From Myxococcales bacterium (GTDB taxonomy: Bacteria; Myxococcota; Myxococcia; Myxococcales; JAKAPL01): DNA of 38,735 nt. A program made the position numbers and the translations under genes. The notes under the pieces were generated by a model that ran no database searches, was not told where the DNA came from, and was given only the letters and a program-made list of their open reading frames with translations. Positions 23,474 through 31,549 of the stretch are shown here, piece after piece. Numbering within the stretch: position 1 is the stretch's first letter; each line of letters starts with the position of its first letter. Location: assembly GCA_021807105.1 (NCBI GenBank), contig JAKAPL010000031.1, positions 1-38,735 of the forward strand, in the 5' to 3' direction.

Positions 23474-24646
23474 ATGCTCTCTCCGACCCCCGGCGCCGCC
23501 CCGCCTCCGCTCCGTCCCGATTCCGTCACCGCCCGCTTCCCGCCGGGCGGTCGCGGCCGCGCCTTTGCCGCCGCGAGCGAGGCCGAATGGAACGACTGGC
23601 GTTGGCAGCAGCGAAACCGCCTGACCAGCATCGACGCGCTCGAGCGGGCCGTCACGGTCACGCCCGACGAGCGCCGGGCGTTCGCCGAATCCAACGCGAT
23701 GTTCCACATGGGCATCACGCCGTACTACGCGGCGCTGATGGACCCCGAGGACCCCGCCTGCCCCGTCCGCCGCCAGGCCGTCCCGAGCCTCGGCGAGCTG
23801 ACCCTCACCCCCGCGGACATGCTCGACCCGCTCGCCGAGGAGCGGGACATGCCGGTGCCCGGCATCACCCACCGCTACCCCGACCGCGTCCTCTTCTACA
23901 CGACCCACAACTGTCCGGTCTATTGCCGCCACTGCACGCGCAAGCGCAAGGTCGCCGATCCGACGAGCGCCGCCGCCCGCGCCCAGATCGAGGGCGGGCT
24001 CGCCTACATCGCCGCCCACCCGGAGGTCCGGGACATCGTGGTGAGCGGCGGCGACCCGCTCTCGCTCTCGGACGAGAGGCTCGACGAGCTGCTCGGGAGG
24101 TTGCGGGCCATCCCGCACGTCGAGGTCCTCCGGCTCGGGACGCGCAACCTCGTGACCCTGCCGCAGCGGGTGACGGAGGATCTCCTGAAGATCGTCCGCC
24201 GGTACCACCCGGTCTTCGTCAACACGCACTTCAATCACCCGAAGGAGTGCACGCGCGAGGCGTTCGAGGCGTGCCGGCGGGTCGCCGACGCCGGCTGCCC
24301 CATCGGCAACCAGATGGTCCTGCTCAAGGGCGTCAACGACGACCCGCAGATCGTCAAGGAGCTGAACCAGAAGCTCCTCCTGATGCGCGTCCGCCCCTAC
24401 TACATCTACCAGTGCGACCTCGCGCAGGGGATCAGCCACTTCCGCACGCCGGTCGAGGTCGGCCTCCGCATCATCGAGGCGCTGCGGGGCCACACCTCCG
24501 GCCTCGCCGTCCCCCACTTCGTGATCGACGCGCCGAACGGCGGCGGCAAGGTCCCGCTCATGCCCGAGTACGTGGTCGCGCACGAGGGCAAGACCTGGAC
24601 GCTGCGCAACTACGCCGGCAAGCAGTTCGTCTACGAGGAGCCCTGA
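23474..24646 (+). CDS. kamA: Lysine 2,3-aminomutase family radical SAM enzyme
   Basis: 390 residues. The radical-SAM cluster motif CPVYCRHC (Cys147, Cys151, Cys154) and the PLP lysine in DAPNGGGKVPL (Lys359) are both present. The N-terminal WNDWRWQQRNRLT block and VSGGDPLSLSDERLDELL are typical. KamA converts L-lysine to beta-lysine, used in lysine fermentation or as an osmolyte or antibiotic precursor. EpmB, the EF-P-modifying relative, is usually shorter; the length and PNGGGK motif favour KamA, but specificity is not proved. No beta-lysine acetyltransferase (ablB) or other lysine-degradation gene lies nearby. A CBS protein follows after 3 bases. Confidence 0.88.
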   Translation: MLSPTPGAAPPPLRPDSVTARFPPGGRGRAFAAASEAEWNDWRWQQRNRLTSIDALERAVTVTPDERRAFAESNAMFHMGITPYYAALMDPEDPACPVRRQAVPSLGELTLTPADMLDPLAEERDMPVPGITHRYPDRVLFYTTHNCPVYCRHCTRKRKVADPTSAAARAQIEGGLAYIAAHPEVRDIVVSGGDPLSLSDERLDELLGRLRAIPHVEVLRLGTRNLVTLPQRVTEDLLKIVRRYHPVFVNTHFNHPKECTREAFEACRRVADAGCPIGNQMVLLKGVNDDPQIVKELNQKLLLMRVRPYYIYQCDLAQGISHFRTPVEVGLRIIEALRGHTSGLAVPHFVIDAPNGGGKVPLMPEYVVAHEGKTWTLRNYAGKQFVYEEP

Positions 24647-24649
24647 CCC

Positions 24650-25090
24650 ATGACGGCGCTCGACGTCAAGGACGTGATGACCCGCGATCCGCGGACGGTC
24701 CCCTCGACCGCGACGGTGTTCGACGTGTACGAGGCGATGGTCGCCGGCCCGTTCCACCACCTCCCCGTCGTCGAGGGGCGGCTGCCCGTGGGCATCGTCT
24801 CGGACCGCGATGTCTTCCAACACATGCCCTCCCTCTCTCCCGCTCGGATCGATCCGCAGGCCCACGGCGAGTTCATGCGCCGCCGGGTGGTCGACGTGAT
24901 GACCGCCAATCCGTTCACCGTCCCCGAGGACGAGTCGCTGGAGACCGCGATCACCCTGATGACCGTCAACAACTTCAACGCGGTGCTCGTCGTGGACGGG
25001 CAGCAGGCCCTGACCGGCATCGTGACGACGTTCGACATCTCGATGACGCTCCTCAAGATCCTGCGCGGCGAGATCGCGGCGGGGAAGTAG
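24650..25090 (+). CDS. Tandem CBS-domain protein
   Basis: 146 residues made of two CBS domains. The first (about 7-60) has VKDVMTRDPRTVPSTATVFD and GIVSDRDVFQHM. The second (about 79-135) has VVDVMTANPFTVPEDESLET and GIVTTFDISMTLL. Stand-alone CBS pairs bind adenine nucleotides or SAM and act as energy sensors. Being 3 bases downstream of kamA, it may modulate that enzyme, though this is only contextual. It ends before a 234-base spacer. Confidence 0.9.
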   Translation: MTALDVKDVMTRDPRTVPSTATVFDVYEAMVAGPFHHLPVVEGRLPVGIVSDRDVFQHMPSLSPARIDPQAHGEFMRRRVVDVMTANPFTVPEDESLETAITLMTVNNFNAVLVVDGQQALTGIVTTFDISMTLLKILRGEIAAGK

Positions 25091-25253
25091 CGCGCGAGGA
25101 TTGGCGCCAGAGAGCGGCTCGGCCGGGCCGCTCCGCTACCCCTGCCCGACGCCCTGAACGTCATCGGGCACGCGGCCTCGGGAACGTCGCCCGGGAGGGG
25201 AGCGGGTGCGGGAGCGATAGTCAGCCCGGTCGACTTCGTCCACGGCCCTCTCC

Positions 25254-25281
25254 CCCGGCTGCCTCCACCCGGCTGCCTCCA
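25254..25281 (+). repeat. 14-bp tandem duplication
   Basis: CCCGGCTGCCTCCA occurs twice in a row (25254-25267, 25268-25281), directly before the -35 box of the next promoter. It may be a duplicated operator half or a replication slip. Confidence 0.6.
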
Positions 25282-25283
25282 CC

Positions 25284-25313
25284 TTGACCCGGTCCCGTCC
25301 AGCCTTCTATCTT
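25284..25313 (+). promoter_or_regulatory. Promoter of the propeller lipoprotein gene
   Basis: TTGACC (25284-25289) and TATCTT (25308-25313) are 18 bases apart. The GTG start is 11 nt beyond the -10, so the leader is only a few bases. No ribosome site is visible, in keeping with leaderless initiation. Confidence 0.55.
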
Positions 25314-25324
25314 GCCGCCGCCCG

Positions 25325-27001
25325 GTGCGCCTGCTCCCCTCCAGTCTCCTCGCGCTCATCGCGGCCGGGCTCGCCTGCGGCTCGGCCCCGCTGCCCCCGC
25401 CCGCCCTCGACCGCTTCCACTTCCCGATGGGGCTCGCCGTCGACACGCCTTACTCCCTCGACGGTGGGACGGGGCGGGCGCACTGGCTCTACGTCAACGC
25501 GAACAGCGACTTCGACCTCGCGACGCAGGAAGGGCTCGCGGTCGCGGTGAACCTCGACGGTTACGGGCCGCCCGCGACGGGCCTCGTGCCGCCCGCGCTC
25601 GCCGAGACGCTCCGCACGGACGGCGGGAGCTGGGATGGCACGCCGCTCGTCTTCCCCGATTACGCCGACGCCGGGACGGTGAACCTCGACACCGGCTGGG
25701 TCTACGTCGACTCGCTGGGCGGCGAGCTGCGGCTCGCCCCGACCTCGGCGGGCGGCGAGCGGATCCTCATGCCCTCGCGCAACGAGAACCGGCTCGCCTA
25801 CATCGACGTGGACGGCGGCACGCTCTCCTGCGTCGGGGCGGAGCGCAGCCGCAACTGCGACCAGGACACCTCCTCCCCGAAGCTCCAGGTCATCGCGGGC
25901 AACGGAGCGAACCAGATCCTCGACGCCTTCGCCGTCAGTCCGCCCATCCAGGCGACGGACCCGGGCGGCGGCCTCGGCCCGCCCGAGGTCTTCGTCGGCA
26001 ACCTGCGCAACCTGCCGACGGGGCTCGCGGGCATGTACGGCATGAGCGGCTACGGCATGGGCTATGGTACCGGCTACGGCGCGGGGACCGGGTCGTACGG
26101 CACTGGCTACAACCCGTACCTCGGGCTGGGTTACGGCATCAACGAAGTCGTCGCGAGCTACGTCGTCCGGGCGAGCGTGGACGACCCGACCTGCCTGACC
26201 GCGGAGCCCATCGGGCCCATCCCGGCGGCCGGCGTCGTCGCGATGCCCGCCCCCGAGGGCGTGTTCGTCGCGGCGACCGGCCGATTCCAGGGGCAGGCTC
26301 CGGCGAACGTGCGCGTCCTCACCCTCGGCCCGCCGTCCTGCCCGGGACCGCCCGCGCTCCCCGGGCAGATGGGCGTGGACGCGACGCCGCCCACGGCGGG
26401 CATCGACCTGTCGGCCATCGTGCAGGGGTACGACGGCCGCGCGGTGGCGCTCTCCTCGGCCGGCGACCGGCTCTTCGCCCTGTCGCTCTCCCCGGACGCG
26501 ATCGTCGTGTTGCGCATCGACGGCGTCCGCGACGGGGAGCTGCTCATCCACCCGTCGTCGGCGGCTCCGCTCCCGTCGGGGCCGACGGAGATGGCGGTCA
26601 TCCCGCGGGTGGGGCCGGACGGCGCCCGGATCGGCGACCTCGTCGCCGTGACATGTCCCGGGACCAACGTCCTCGCCTTCTACGACGACGAGATCGGCGC
26701 GGTGACCGCGGCCCTGCCCGGGGTGGGCGACGAGCCCTTCGCGATCGCGACCGCGGCCCGTACGCTCGGGAGCGGCCCAGGGGCGGTCACCCTGCCCGGC
26801 GTGCGGCTGTTCATCACCGCGTTCGGGTCGGGGCAGATCGCGGTGGTCGACGTTCCGGACCCGCTCGACCCGACGACCGCGGCGACGATCGCGTTCCTGG
26901 GGACGCCCGAGGACACGACCGCGAACCCGCTGAACCCGCTGACGAGCAGCCTGTTCGCCATGCCGTACGGCTATTACGGCGGCATGCCAGGGGGGATCTA
27001 G
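25325..27001 (+). CDS. Beta-propeller-like lipoprotein with Gly/Tyr-rich insert
   Basis: 558 residues from GTG. The signal LLALIAAGLACGS has a lipobox with Cys19. The body has repeated propeller-like strands such as FPMGLAVD, LYVNANSDFDLAT, MAVIPRVGPDGARIGDLVAV and LFITAFGSGQIAVVDVPDP, resembling YncE/YVTN-type repeats. A low-complexity insert (about residues 237-276) is rich in GYG, GMG and GTG and looks flexible or adhesive. The C-terminus (MPYGYYGGMPGGI) stops at the TAG of the inserted family-1 element. Presumed outer-membrane-attached; likely paired with the lipoprotein at 27187. Confidence 0.8.
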   Translation: MRLLPSSLLALIAAGLACGSAPLPPPALDRFHFPMGLAVDTPYSLDGGTGRAHWLYVNANSDFDLATQEGLAVAVNLDGYGPPATGLVPPALAETLRTDGGSWDGTPLVFPDYADAGTVNLDTGWVYVDSLGGELRLAPTSAGGERILMPSRNENRLAYIDVDGGTLSCVGAERSRNCDQDTSSPKLQVIAGNGANQILDAFAVSPPIQATDPGGGLGPPEVFVGNLRNLPTGLAGMYGMSGYGMGYGTGYGAGTGSYGTGYNPYLGLGYGINEVVASYVVRASVDDPTCLTAEPIGPIPAAGVVAMPAPEGVFVAATGRFQGQAPANVRVLTLGPPSCPGPPALPGQMGVDATPPTAGIDLSAIVQGYDGRAVALSSAGDRLFALSLSPDAIVVLRIDGVRDGELLIHPSSAAPLPSGPTEMAVIPRVGPDGARIGDLVAVTCPGTNVLAFYDDEIGAVTAALPGVGDEPFAIATAARTLGSGPGAVTLPGVRLFITAFGSGQIAVVDVPDPLDPTTAATIAFLGTPEDTTANPLNPLTSSLFAMPYGYYGGMPGGI

Positions 27002-27183
27002 GAGGCTAATGTCCAATGGGTGCCGTCGCGAGAAAGCCGAGACCGAGGCGAGACGGGCGCCCGAGGAGTGAAGAGCGGAAACGTACTCTTTGTAGTACGT
27101 TGAGCAGCGAAGCGACGAGGCCGCCCGTCGCAGCGAAGGGATCGACTTTCGCAGTAGGCGGCCATGGGACGTTAGCCTCCTAG
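26998..27183. mobile_element. MITE-like element, family 1, copy C (between two lipoprotein genes)
   Basis: 186 bp flanked by CTAG on both sides, with TAGGAGGCTAATGTCC at the left and the near-complement GGGACGTTAGCCTCCTA at the right. The central AACGTACT/AGTACGTT hairpin has loop CTTTGT. Its left end supplies the stop codon of the upstream lipoprotein gene, and the next ATG (27187) is 4 bases from the right end, just as at gcvPA/gcvPB. Confidence 0.75.
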
Positions 27184-27186
27184 ACC

Positions 27187-29718
27187 ATGCCCGCCCAGCG
27201 CCGCCCGCTCCGCCTCGCCCTCGCCCTCGCCGCACTCTCCTGCTGCGGCCCGAGCATCAATCCCCCGGAGGGGCTGCTCGCCACGCCGGCCGGGCTCGCG
27301 CTGTCGGGGACGACGCTCCTCCTCTCGAACCAGGACAACGACGAGCTGCGGGCCTGGCGGTCGCGGGCGCTCGCGTTCGTCCCGAGCCCGATCGCCGTCT
27401 TCCCGCTCTCCATCCCCACGGTGCGGCGGCCGGGGCCGATGTGCGCGGACGCCCGGCAGGCGTACGTGGCCTCGACGATCGATCCGACCCTGGGCGTGGT
27501 GGACGCGATGGACGACCCGGCGAGCTACCGGCCGGCGTCGGGCCTGCGGGAGCTGGGCGAGGTGGCCTTGCCCGGAATCGCGACCGCGCTCGTCTGCGCG
27601 CCTTCCCCGGAGGCGGTCACGACCCGGCAGGTCACGGTCTCCGGAAGCCCCGCGGCCTACCGCGCGGCGCTCGCGGGCGACGTGCTCACGGCCGAGAGCG
27701 GCGACGGCCGCGTCGCCGACGGCGGGCCCGACGAGCAACACGCGATCGCCGCACTTCCGGCCGCGGCCATCACCGCGCTCAGCCGCCCCGACGCCCCGAC
27801 GGCGTTCTACGAGATCGAGAACGACATCACGGGCGCGGCCTGCCCGGACGCCGGGTTCGTCGAGAGGTGCGCGCCCGGCGCCGACGCCTCGGTCTGCCCG
27901 GGACCGTCGGCGTTCTGCCCCTCCGTCGCCCCGCTCCTCACCCTGCCGCCGCAGCCGGCCCGGTGCGACCCGTCGGGCCCGCCGCTCTCCGTCGGCTTCG
28001 ACATCGCCGGCAGCGGCCCCGGGACCGAGAACCTCGGCCTACCGACCATCGAGCCGGTCAGCGCGAACCTCATGATGGCCGGCGACCGCCACTCCTCGTG
28101 CGTGGCCCGGGTGGATCTCTCCGAGGGGAGCGTGACGTGGGTGCCGGCGAGCACGGCGACCACCGCGGTGGCCGCGCTCCCCTATCTGCCGGGGAGCTGC
28201 CAGCCCGGCGGGACCGTCTTCGCCGCCGCGCTCGACTCGGAGAACTGCGAGCGGCGGGGCCCGCCGCCCCTGGGCGGATACTTCAACTGCAACGGGGTCG
28301 TCTTCTTCCAGCCCACCAACGGGATCTGGGATCAGGACCCCGCGCACGAGCGGCTGCCGGCGCCGCTTCCCTACCCGTTCCAGATGTCGCCCGACCGGCT
28401 CTTGCCGCCGGTGGAGGTGGGCGGAATCGTCACCGCGCTCGCCTTCACCGGAGCGAACCTCCAAGTCTCGCAGTTCTCGACGGTGCTCTCCACCCCGGTG
28501 CCGATCCAGATGGCGCTGATCGCCGGGACCGCGAACGGCGACCTCTTCTTCATCGACCTCGGCGTGGGCTGGAAGGGCGGCGGGACGGGGCAGGTGGACG
28601 GCGGCTTCCCGTGTCCTCCCGCCTACCTCGCGCCGCGCCTCCTCGACGAGAACGACTACCTCCCGAACCCGACGCTGCCCGCCATCCAGAACGTCGCGGC
28701 GACCGACGGGACCGGGACGGCGATCGAAGGGTTCGGACAGAACAGCGACCAGCCGGTGACCGCGTCGGGGGCTGCGCTGTCTTCGAGCGACCGGCTCGGA
28801 GCGCCGCTGCCCTCCGGAGCCACCTGCTGGGGCGCGAGCGGCTTCGACGTCTGCCTGACCGCCGGGATGGTCCAGCATGGCGTCGCGCGGAACGAGAGCT
28901 TCACGGTGACCTATCAGGGGCCCGTCGGCGGGCCGCTCGGGGCGCTCACCGCCGCGCCCGGGACGGTGAGCGGCGCGACGCTCACGCCGGCCGCCGGCGG
29001 CGACCTGACGGCGTACCTCGGGGGGCTCCTGCCAGCCCAGCAGGCCAACCTGATCGTGTCGATGGCCTCGTGCGGGGACTACCTGCTGTCGGCGGTCGAA
29101 CCGGATTCGCTCTCGCTCGCCGCGATCCCGGGCGGCGCCCCGCTCTCCTGCGCGCAGGGCGCCGTGACCTTCTCGGTGCTCGCGGGGGGCGCGAAGCCGT
29201 ACACCGTCGTGGGGAGCGCGAGCGGCTTCACCGGCCTCTGGCCCGCGGACGGGTCGCTCCACCTCGTGAAGACCGGCCGCTGGCAGTATCCCGCCGATCT
29301 GATCGCGATGGGCAAGGGCGCCGAGCAGCTCGTCGACCTCGTCTTCGGGCCCCAACCCACATCCGCGGCGCCCGGCAGCACCCTCTCGGTCCCACGGCCG
29401 GAAGACTACGACGCCCTCGACTCCTCGTTCGGCCTCGCCGTGCGCGGCCGCCCCGGCGGCGCGGCGGCCAACGCCGGGACGCCGGACGGCGGGACCACCG
29501 TGATCACGCGAGGCGCCTCGGTCACCTTCTCGGTCACGAACGGGGTGCAGGCTCTCTCCGTAAACCCCGAGGACGGTTCGGCGCTCATCGATTCGATGGC
29601 GAGCTACGAGGACCCGGGCGGCCTCCACCACGTCTTCGCCTCCTACCGGGGCAACAACGCGCTCGTGGACATGAACCCGAACGCGGCCACGGTCACCTCG
29701 CTCGTCGAAGAGCACTGA
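27187..29718 (+). CDS. Large beta-propeller-like lipoprotein
   Basis: 843 residues. The signal peptide LRLALALAALSCCGP gives a lipobox at Cys19 or Cys20. Early residues LATPAGLALSGTTLLLSNQD and later ALVCAPSPEA, MALIAGTANGDLFFIDLGVG and HHVFASYRGNNALVDMNPN resemble strands of a YVTN-type propeller. Mid-protein Cys pairs (such as CPDAGFVERC, CPGPSAFCP) suggest disulfides. No enzyme motif is seen. It probably works with the lipoprotein encoded upstream, from which it is separated only by the inserted element; the two may share a transcript. The start is placed close to the element end, with no clear ribosome site. Confidence 0.8.
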   Translation: MPAQRRPLRLALALAALSCCGPSINPPEGLLATPAGLALSGTTLLLSNQDNDELRAWRSRALAFVPSPIAVFPLSIPTVRRPGPMCADARQAYVASTIDPTLGVVDAMDDPASYRPASGLRELGEVALPGIATALVCAPSPEAVTTRQVTVSGSPAAYRAALAGDVLTAESGDGRVADGGPDEQHAIAALPAAAITALSRPDAPTAFYEIENDITGAACPDAGFVERCAPGADASVCPGPSAFCPSVAPLLTLPPQPARCDPSGPPLSVGFDIAGSGPGTENLGLPTIEPVSANLMMAGDRHSSCVARVDLSEGSVTWVPASTATTAVAALPYLPGSCQPGGTVFAAALDSENCERRGPPPLGGYFNCNGVVFFQPTNGIWDQDPAHERLPAPLPYPFQMSPDRLLPPVEVGGIVTALAFTGANLQVSQFSTVLSTPVPIQMALIAGTANGDLFFIDLGVGWKGGGTGQVDGGFPCPPAYLAPRLLDENDYLPNPTLPAIQNVAATDGTGTAIEGFGQNSDQPVTASGAALSSSDRLGAPLPSGATCWGASGFDVCLTAGMVQHGVARNESFTVTYQGPVGGPLGALTAAPGTVSGATLTPAAGGDLTAYLGGLLPAQQANLIVSMASCGDYLLSAVEPDSLSLAAIPGGAPLSCAQGAVTFSVLAGGAKPYTVVGSASGFTGLWPADGSLHLVKTGRWQYPADLIAMGKGAEQLVDLVFGPQPTSAAPGSTLSVPRPEDYDALDSSFGLAVRGRPGGAAANAGTPDGGTTVITRGASVTFSVTNGVQALSVNPEDGSALIDSMASYEDPGGLHHVFASYRGNNALVDMNPNAATVTSLVEEH

Positions 29719-29859
29719 TCGATGCCCCCCGGGAGGCAGGGCCCCCGGACAAAGAGCTCGTGAATCAATCCCGGAACGAGCCAGGCCGTCGAGGCCATGT
29801 CCCCGACGCGAGCCACGGCAACGAGGCCGACTCTCTGGGGTATGCCGCAGTTGGCGGAT

Positions 29860-29876
29860 CCCCATCTTCGATGGGG
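29860..29876. terminator. Stem-loop downstream of the lipoprotein pair
   Basis: CCCCATC pairs perfectly with GATGGGG around a TTC loop, about 140 bases past the stop at 29718. No T-run follows. It is a candidate terminator or processing site. The 500-base spacer 29719-30219 otherwise contains the family-2 element and nothing else I can name. Confidence 0.35.
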
Positions 29877-29901
29877 CCCCAGAAGCCAGGGCCTCGGTCA
29901 A

Positions 29902-30110
29902 CCCGTCTTCTTCACGGTACGGCGTCGCGAGGCGTTTTTCGACCGCGAGCCGAGAAGGGCAAGCGAGAGCGACGACCGACGAGGCGTGCTCAAGCACGCC
30001 GCAGGAGGAAAGAGCGTGCACACCCCCCATGTCGTTGTAGGGGTGGCAAGCCCCCCCTTCGGGAGGCGCGGGATCGGACGCCGCAGCAGCCGGACCGTGA
30101 ATAAGACGGG
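29902..30110. mobile_element. MITE-like element, family 2, copy 2
   Basis: 209 bp with the same 17-bp ends as copy 1 (one mismatch: CCCGTCTTCTTCACGGT at the left). Clear internal identity to 7375-7548 runs through GACGACCGACGAGGCGTG and GGCGCGGGATCGGACGCCGC. It is longer than copy 1 by about 35 bases near 30020-30060. The flanks (GTCAA and GTGAG) are not a clean target duplication, so this copy is probably older or rearranged. Confidence 0.7.
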
Positions 30111-30219
30111 GTGAGGACCGCAGCGACCGAGCAACGAAGTCGATGCGCCCTTATCGACGGATCAGGGCGCTCACGTTGCGGTTGAGTTGAGGGGGCAGGT
30201 CTGATAGAGGTCAGCTGCT

Positions 30220-31047
30220 ATGGAACCTCCGAATGTGATTCGTCCCGTCCGCAAGATTCCGGTCTCGGACAAACTTTGGGAATGCTTCGATCTCATGGCC
30301 CGTGAGATGGGCGGCGACCGCGAAGGGCTCGTCAACCAGGCCCTCTTCACCTTCGCGCGGCTCAACGGCTACCTCACCCCCGGCTCCCTCGGCGCCGTCG
30401 AGCCGAAGCAGGCCGCCCCGGCGCCGGTCCACGCGCCCGCCGAGGCCGCGCCTTCACCGCCCGCGCGGCGCGAGGTCGAGGCCGCGCCGCCGCCTCCGCC
30501 CAAGCACGCGACGCTGCCCCCGGCGCCCCCCGCGGCGCATCGGAAGCCCCCGACATTCGAGGCCGCGCCGCGCCGTACGCCGGCCGAACCGCCGCCGCCG
30601 CCGCGGATCGTCGTCGAACCGCCGGCGCCTGACGGCGACGAGGACGCGCGGCGCGAGGTCGCCGAGCGTGTCCTCGAGACCGCCGACGCCCTCACGCGGG
30701 ACCGGCAGCACCGGCACGAGGAGATCCCGGGGCCGGAGGCGGCCGGAGCCGTCGTCGAGGAGGAGGCCGCGGGTCTCTGTCTCATGGCCGAAGACGGCAA
30801 ACTCGACAAGGTGGTGAAGGACCGGTTCATCATCGGCCGCGGGAAGCACTGCGACCTGGTGATCAACTCGGGCAAGGTCTCGCGCGAGCACGCCGCGATC
30901 ACGAAGGAGGGGGCCGAGTACTTCATCGAGGATCTCGGCTCGTCCAATGGCACCTGGTACAACAAGCAGCGGATCCGCCGCCGGAAGATCGAGGACGGGG
31001 ACGAGTTCTTCATCTGCTCCGAGAAGGTGAAGTGCGTCTTCCGCTGA
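30220..31047 (+). CDS. FHA-domain protein with N-terminal RHH-like segment
   Basis: 275 residues. The N-terminus (about 1-50) has VSDKLWECFDLMAREMGGDR followed by EGLVNQALFTFARLNGYL, which could fold as a ribbon-helix-helix-like or short helical module. Residues 60-150 are a Pro/Ala-rich linker. The C-terminal FHA domain (about 185-275) contains FIIGRGKHCDLVI, VSREHAAI and DLGSSNGTWYN, the residues that bind phosphothreonine. It probably senses phosphorylation to regulate the secretion genes downstream. AGAGG lies 9 bases before the ATG. No Ser/Thr kinase is in the window. Confidence 0.85.
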   Translation: MEPPNVIRPVRKIPVSDKLWECFDLMAREMGGDREGLVNQALFTFARLNGYLTPGSLGAVEPKQAAPAPVHAPAEAAPSPPARREVEAAPPPPPKHATLPPAPPAAHRKPPTFEAAPRRTPAEPPPPPRIVVEPPAPDGDEDARREVAERVLETADALTRDRQHRHEEIPGPEAAGAVVEEEAAGLCLMAEDGKLDKVVKDRFIIGRGKHCDLVINSGKVSREHAAITKEGAEYFIEDLGSSNGTWYNKQRIRRRKIEDGDEFFICSEKVKCVFR

Positions 31048-31081
31048 ACGACCACGCCCGCCGGTCGCCGACGGAGCGTGA

Positions 31082-31528
31082 ATGAGCCCGCGCCTGCTGC
31101 CCGTCGCGGCCGCCGGTTCCGTTCTCGGGGCCGCGGTCGTCCTCGACCTCCGCTGGCGGCGCATCCCAGACTGGCTCACGCTCCCGTCGCTCGTGGTCGC
31201 GCTCGCCGGGCGGGCCGTGAGCGAAGGGGGCGCGGGGCTGGCCCGGGCCGCGCTCGGCGCGCTCTTCGCAGCGGCCATCGCCGCCCCGCTCGCGGCCTGG
31301 GGAGGCGTCGGGTGGGACGACGGGAAGCTCTTGGCCGCCGTCGGAGCACTCTTCGGGTGGCCGTGGATCGCCGGCGCACTGTTCGCGGTCTCGCTCTGCG
31401 GCGCGATCGAGGCGGCGGTCGCGCTCGCGGTAGCCAAGGCCCGCGCTCGCCGGCCGGCGCCCATCCCCTATTCGGTCGCGATCGCGGCGGGCTCGACCCT
31501 CGCGGCCTTCTTGCCGATGTTTCACTGA
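31082..31528 (+). CDS. Prepilin peptidase, A24 family (CpaA/TadV-like)
   Basis: 148 residues with about four membrane segments, the short form found in Tad systems that lacks the N-methyltransferase domain. The first catalytic Asp is in DLRWRRIPDWLT (D23), the second in GWDDGKLLAAVG, corresponding to the GxGDxK motif with an altered beginning. It would cleave Flp-type prepilins in the inner membrane, but no pilin gene is in this window. It lies 34 bases after the FHA gene and 21 bases before the secretin gene, with GGAG 5 bases before its ATG. Confidence 0.85.
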   Translation: MSPRLLPVAAAGSVLGAAVVLDLRWRRIPDWLTLPSLVVALAGRAVSEGGAGLARAALGALFAAAIAAPLAAWGGVGWDDGKLLAAVGALFGWPWIAGALFAVSLCGAIEAAVALAVAKARARRPAPIPYSVAIAAGSTLAAFLPMFH

Positions 31529-31549
31529 TTGCTAGAGAGGTAGGCGACC

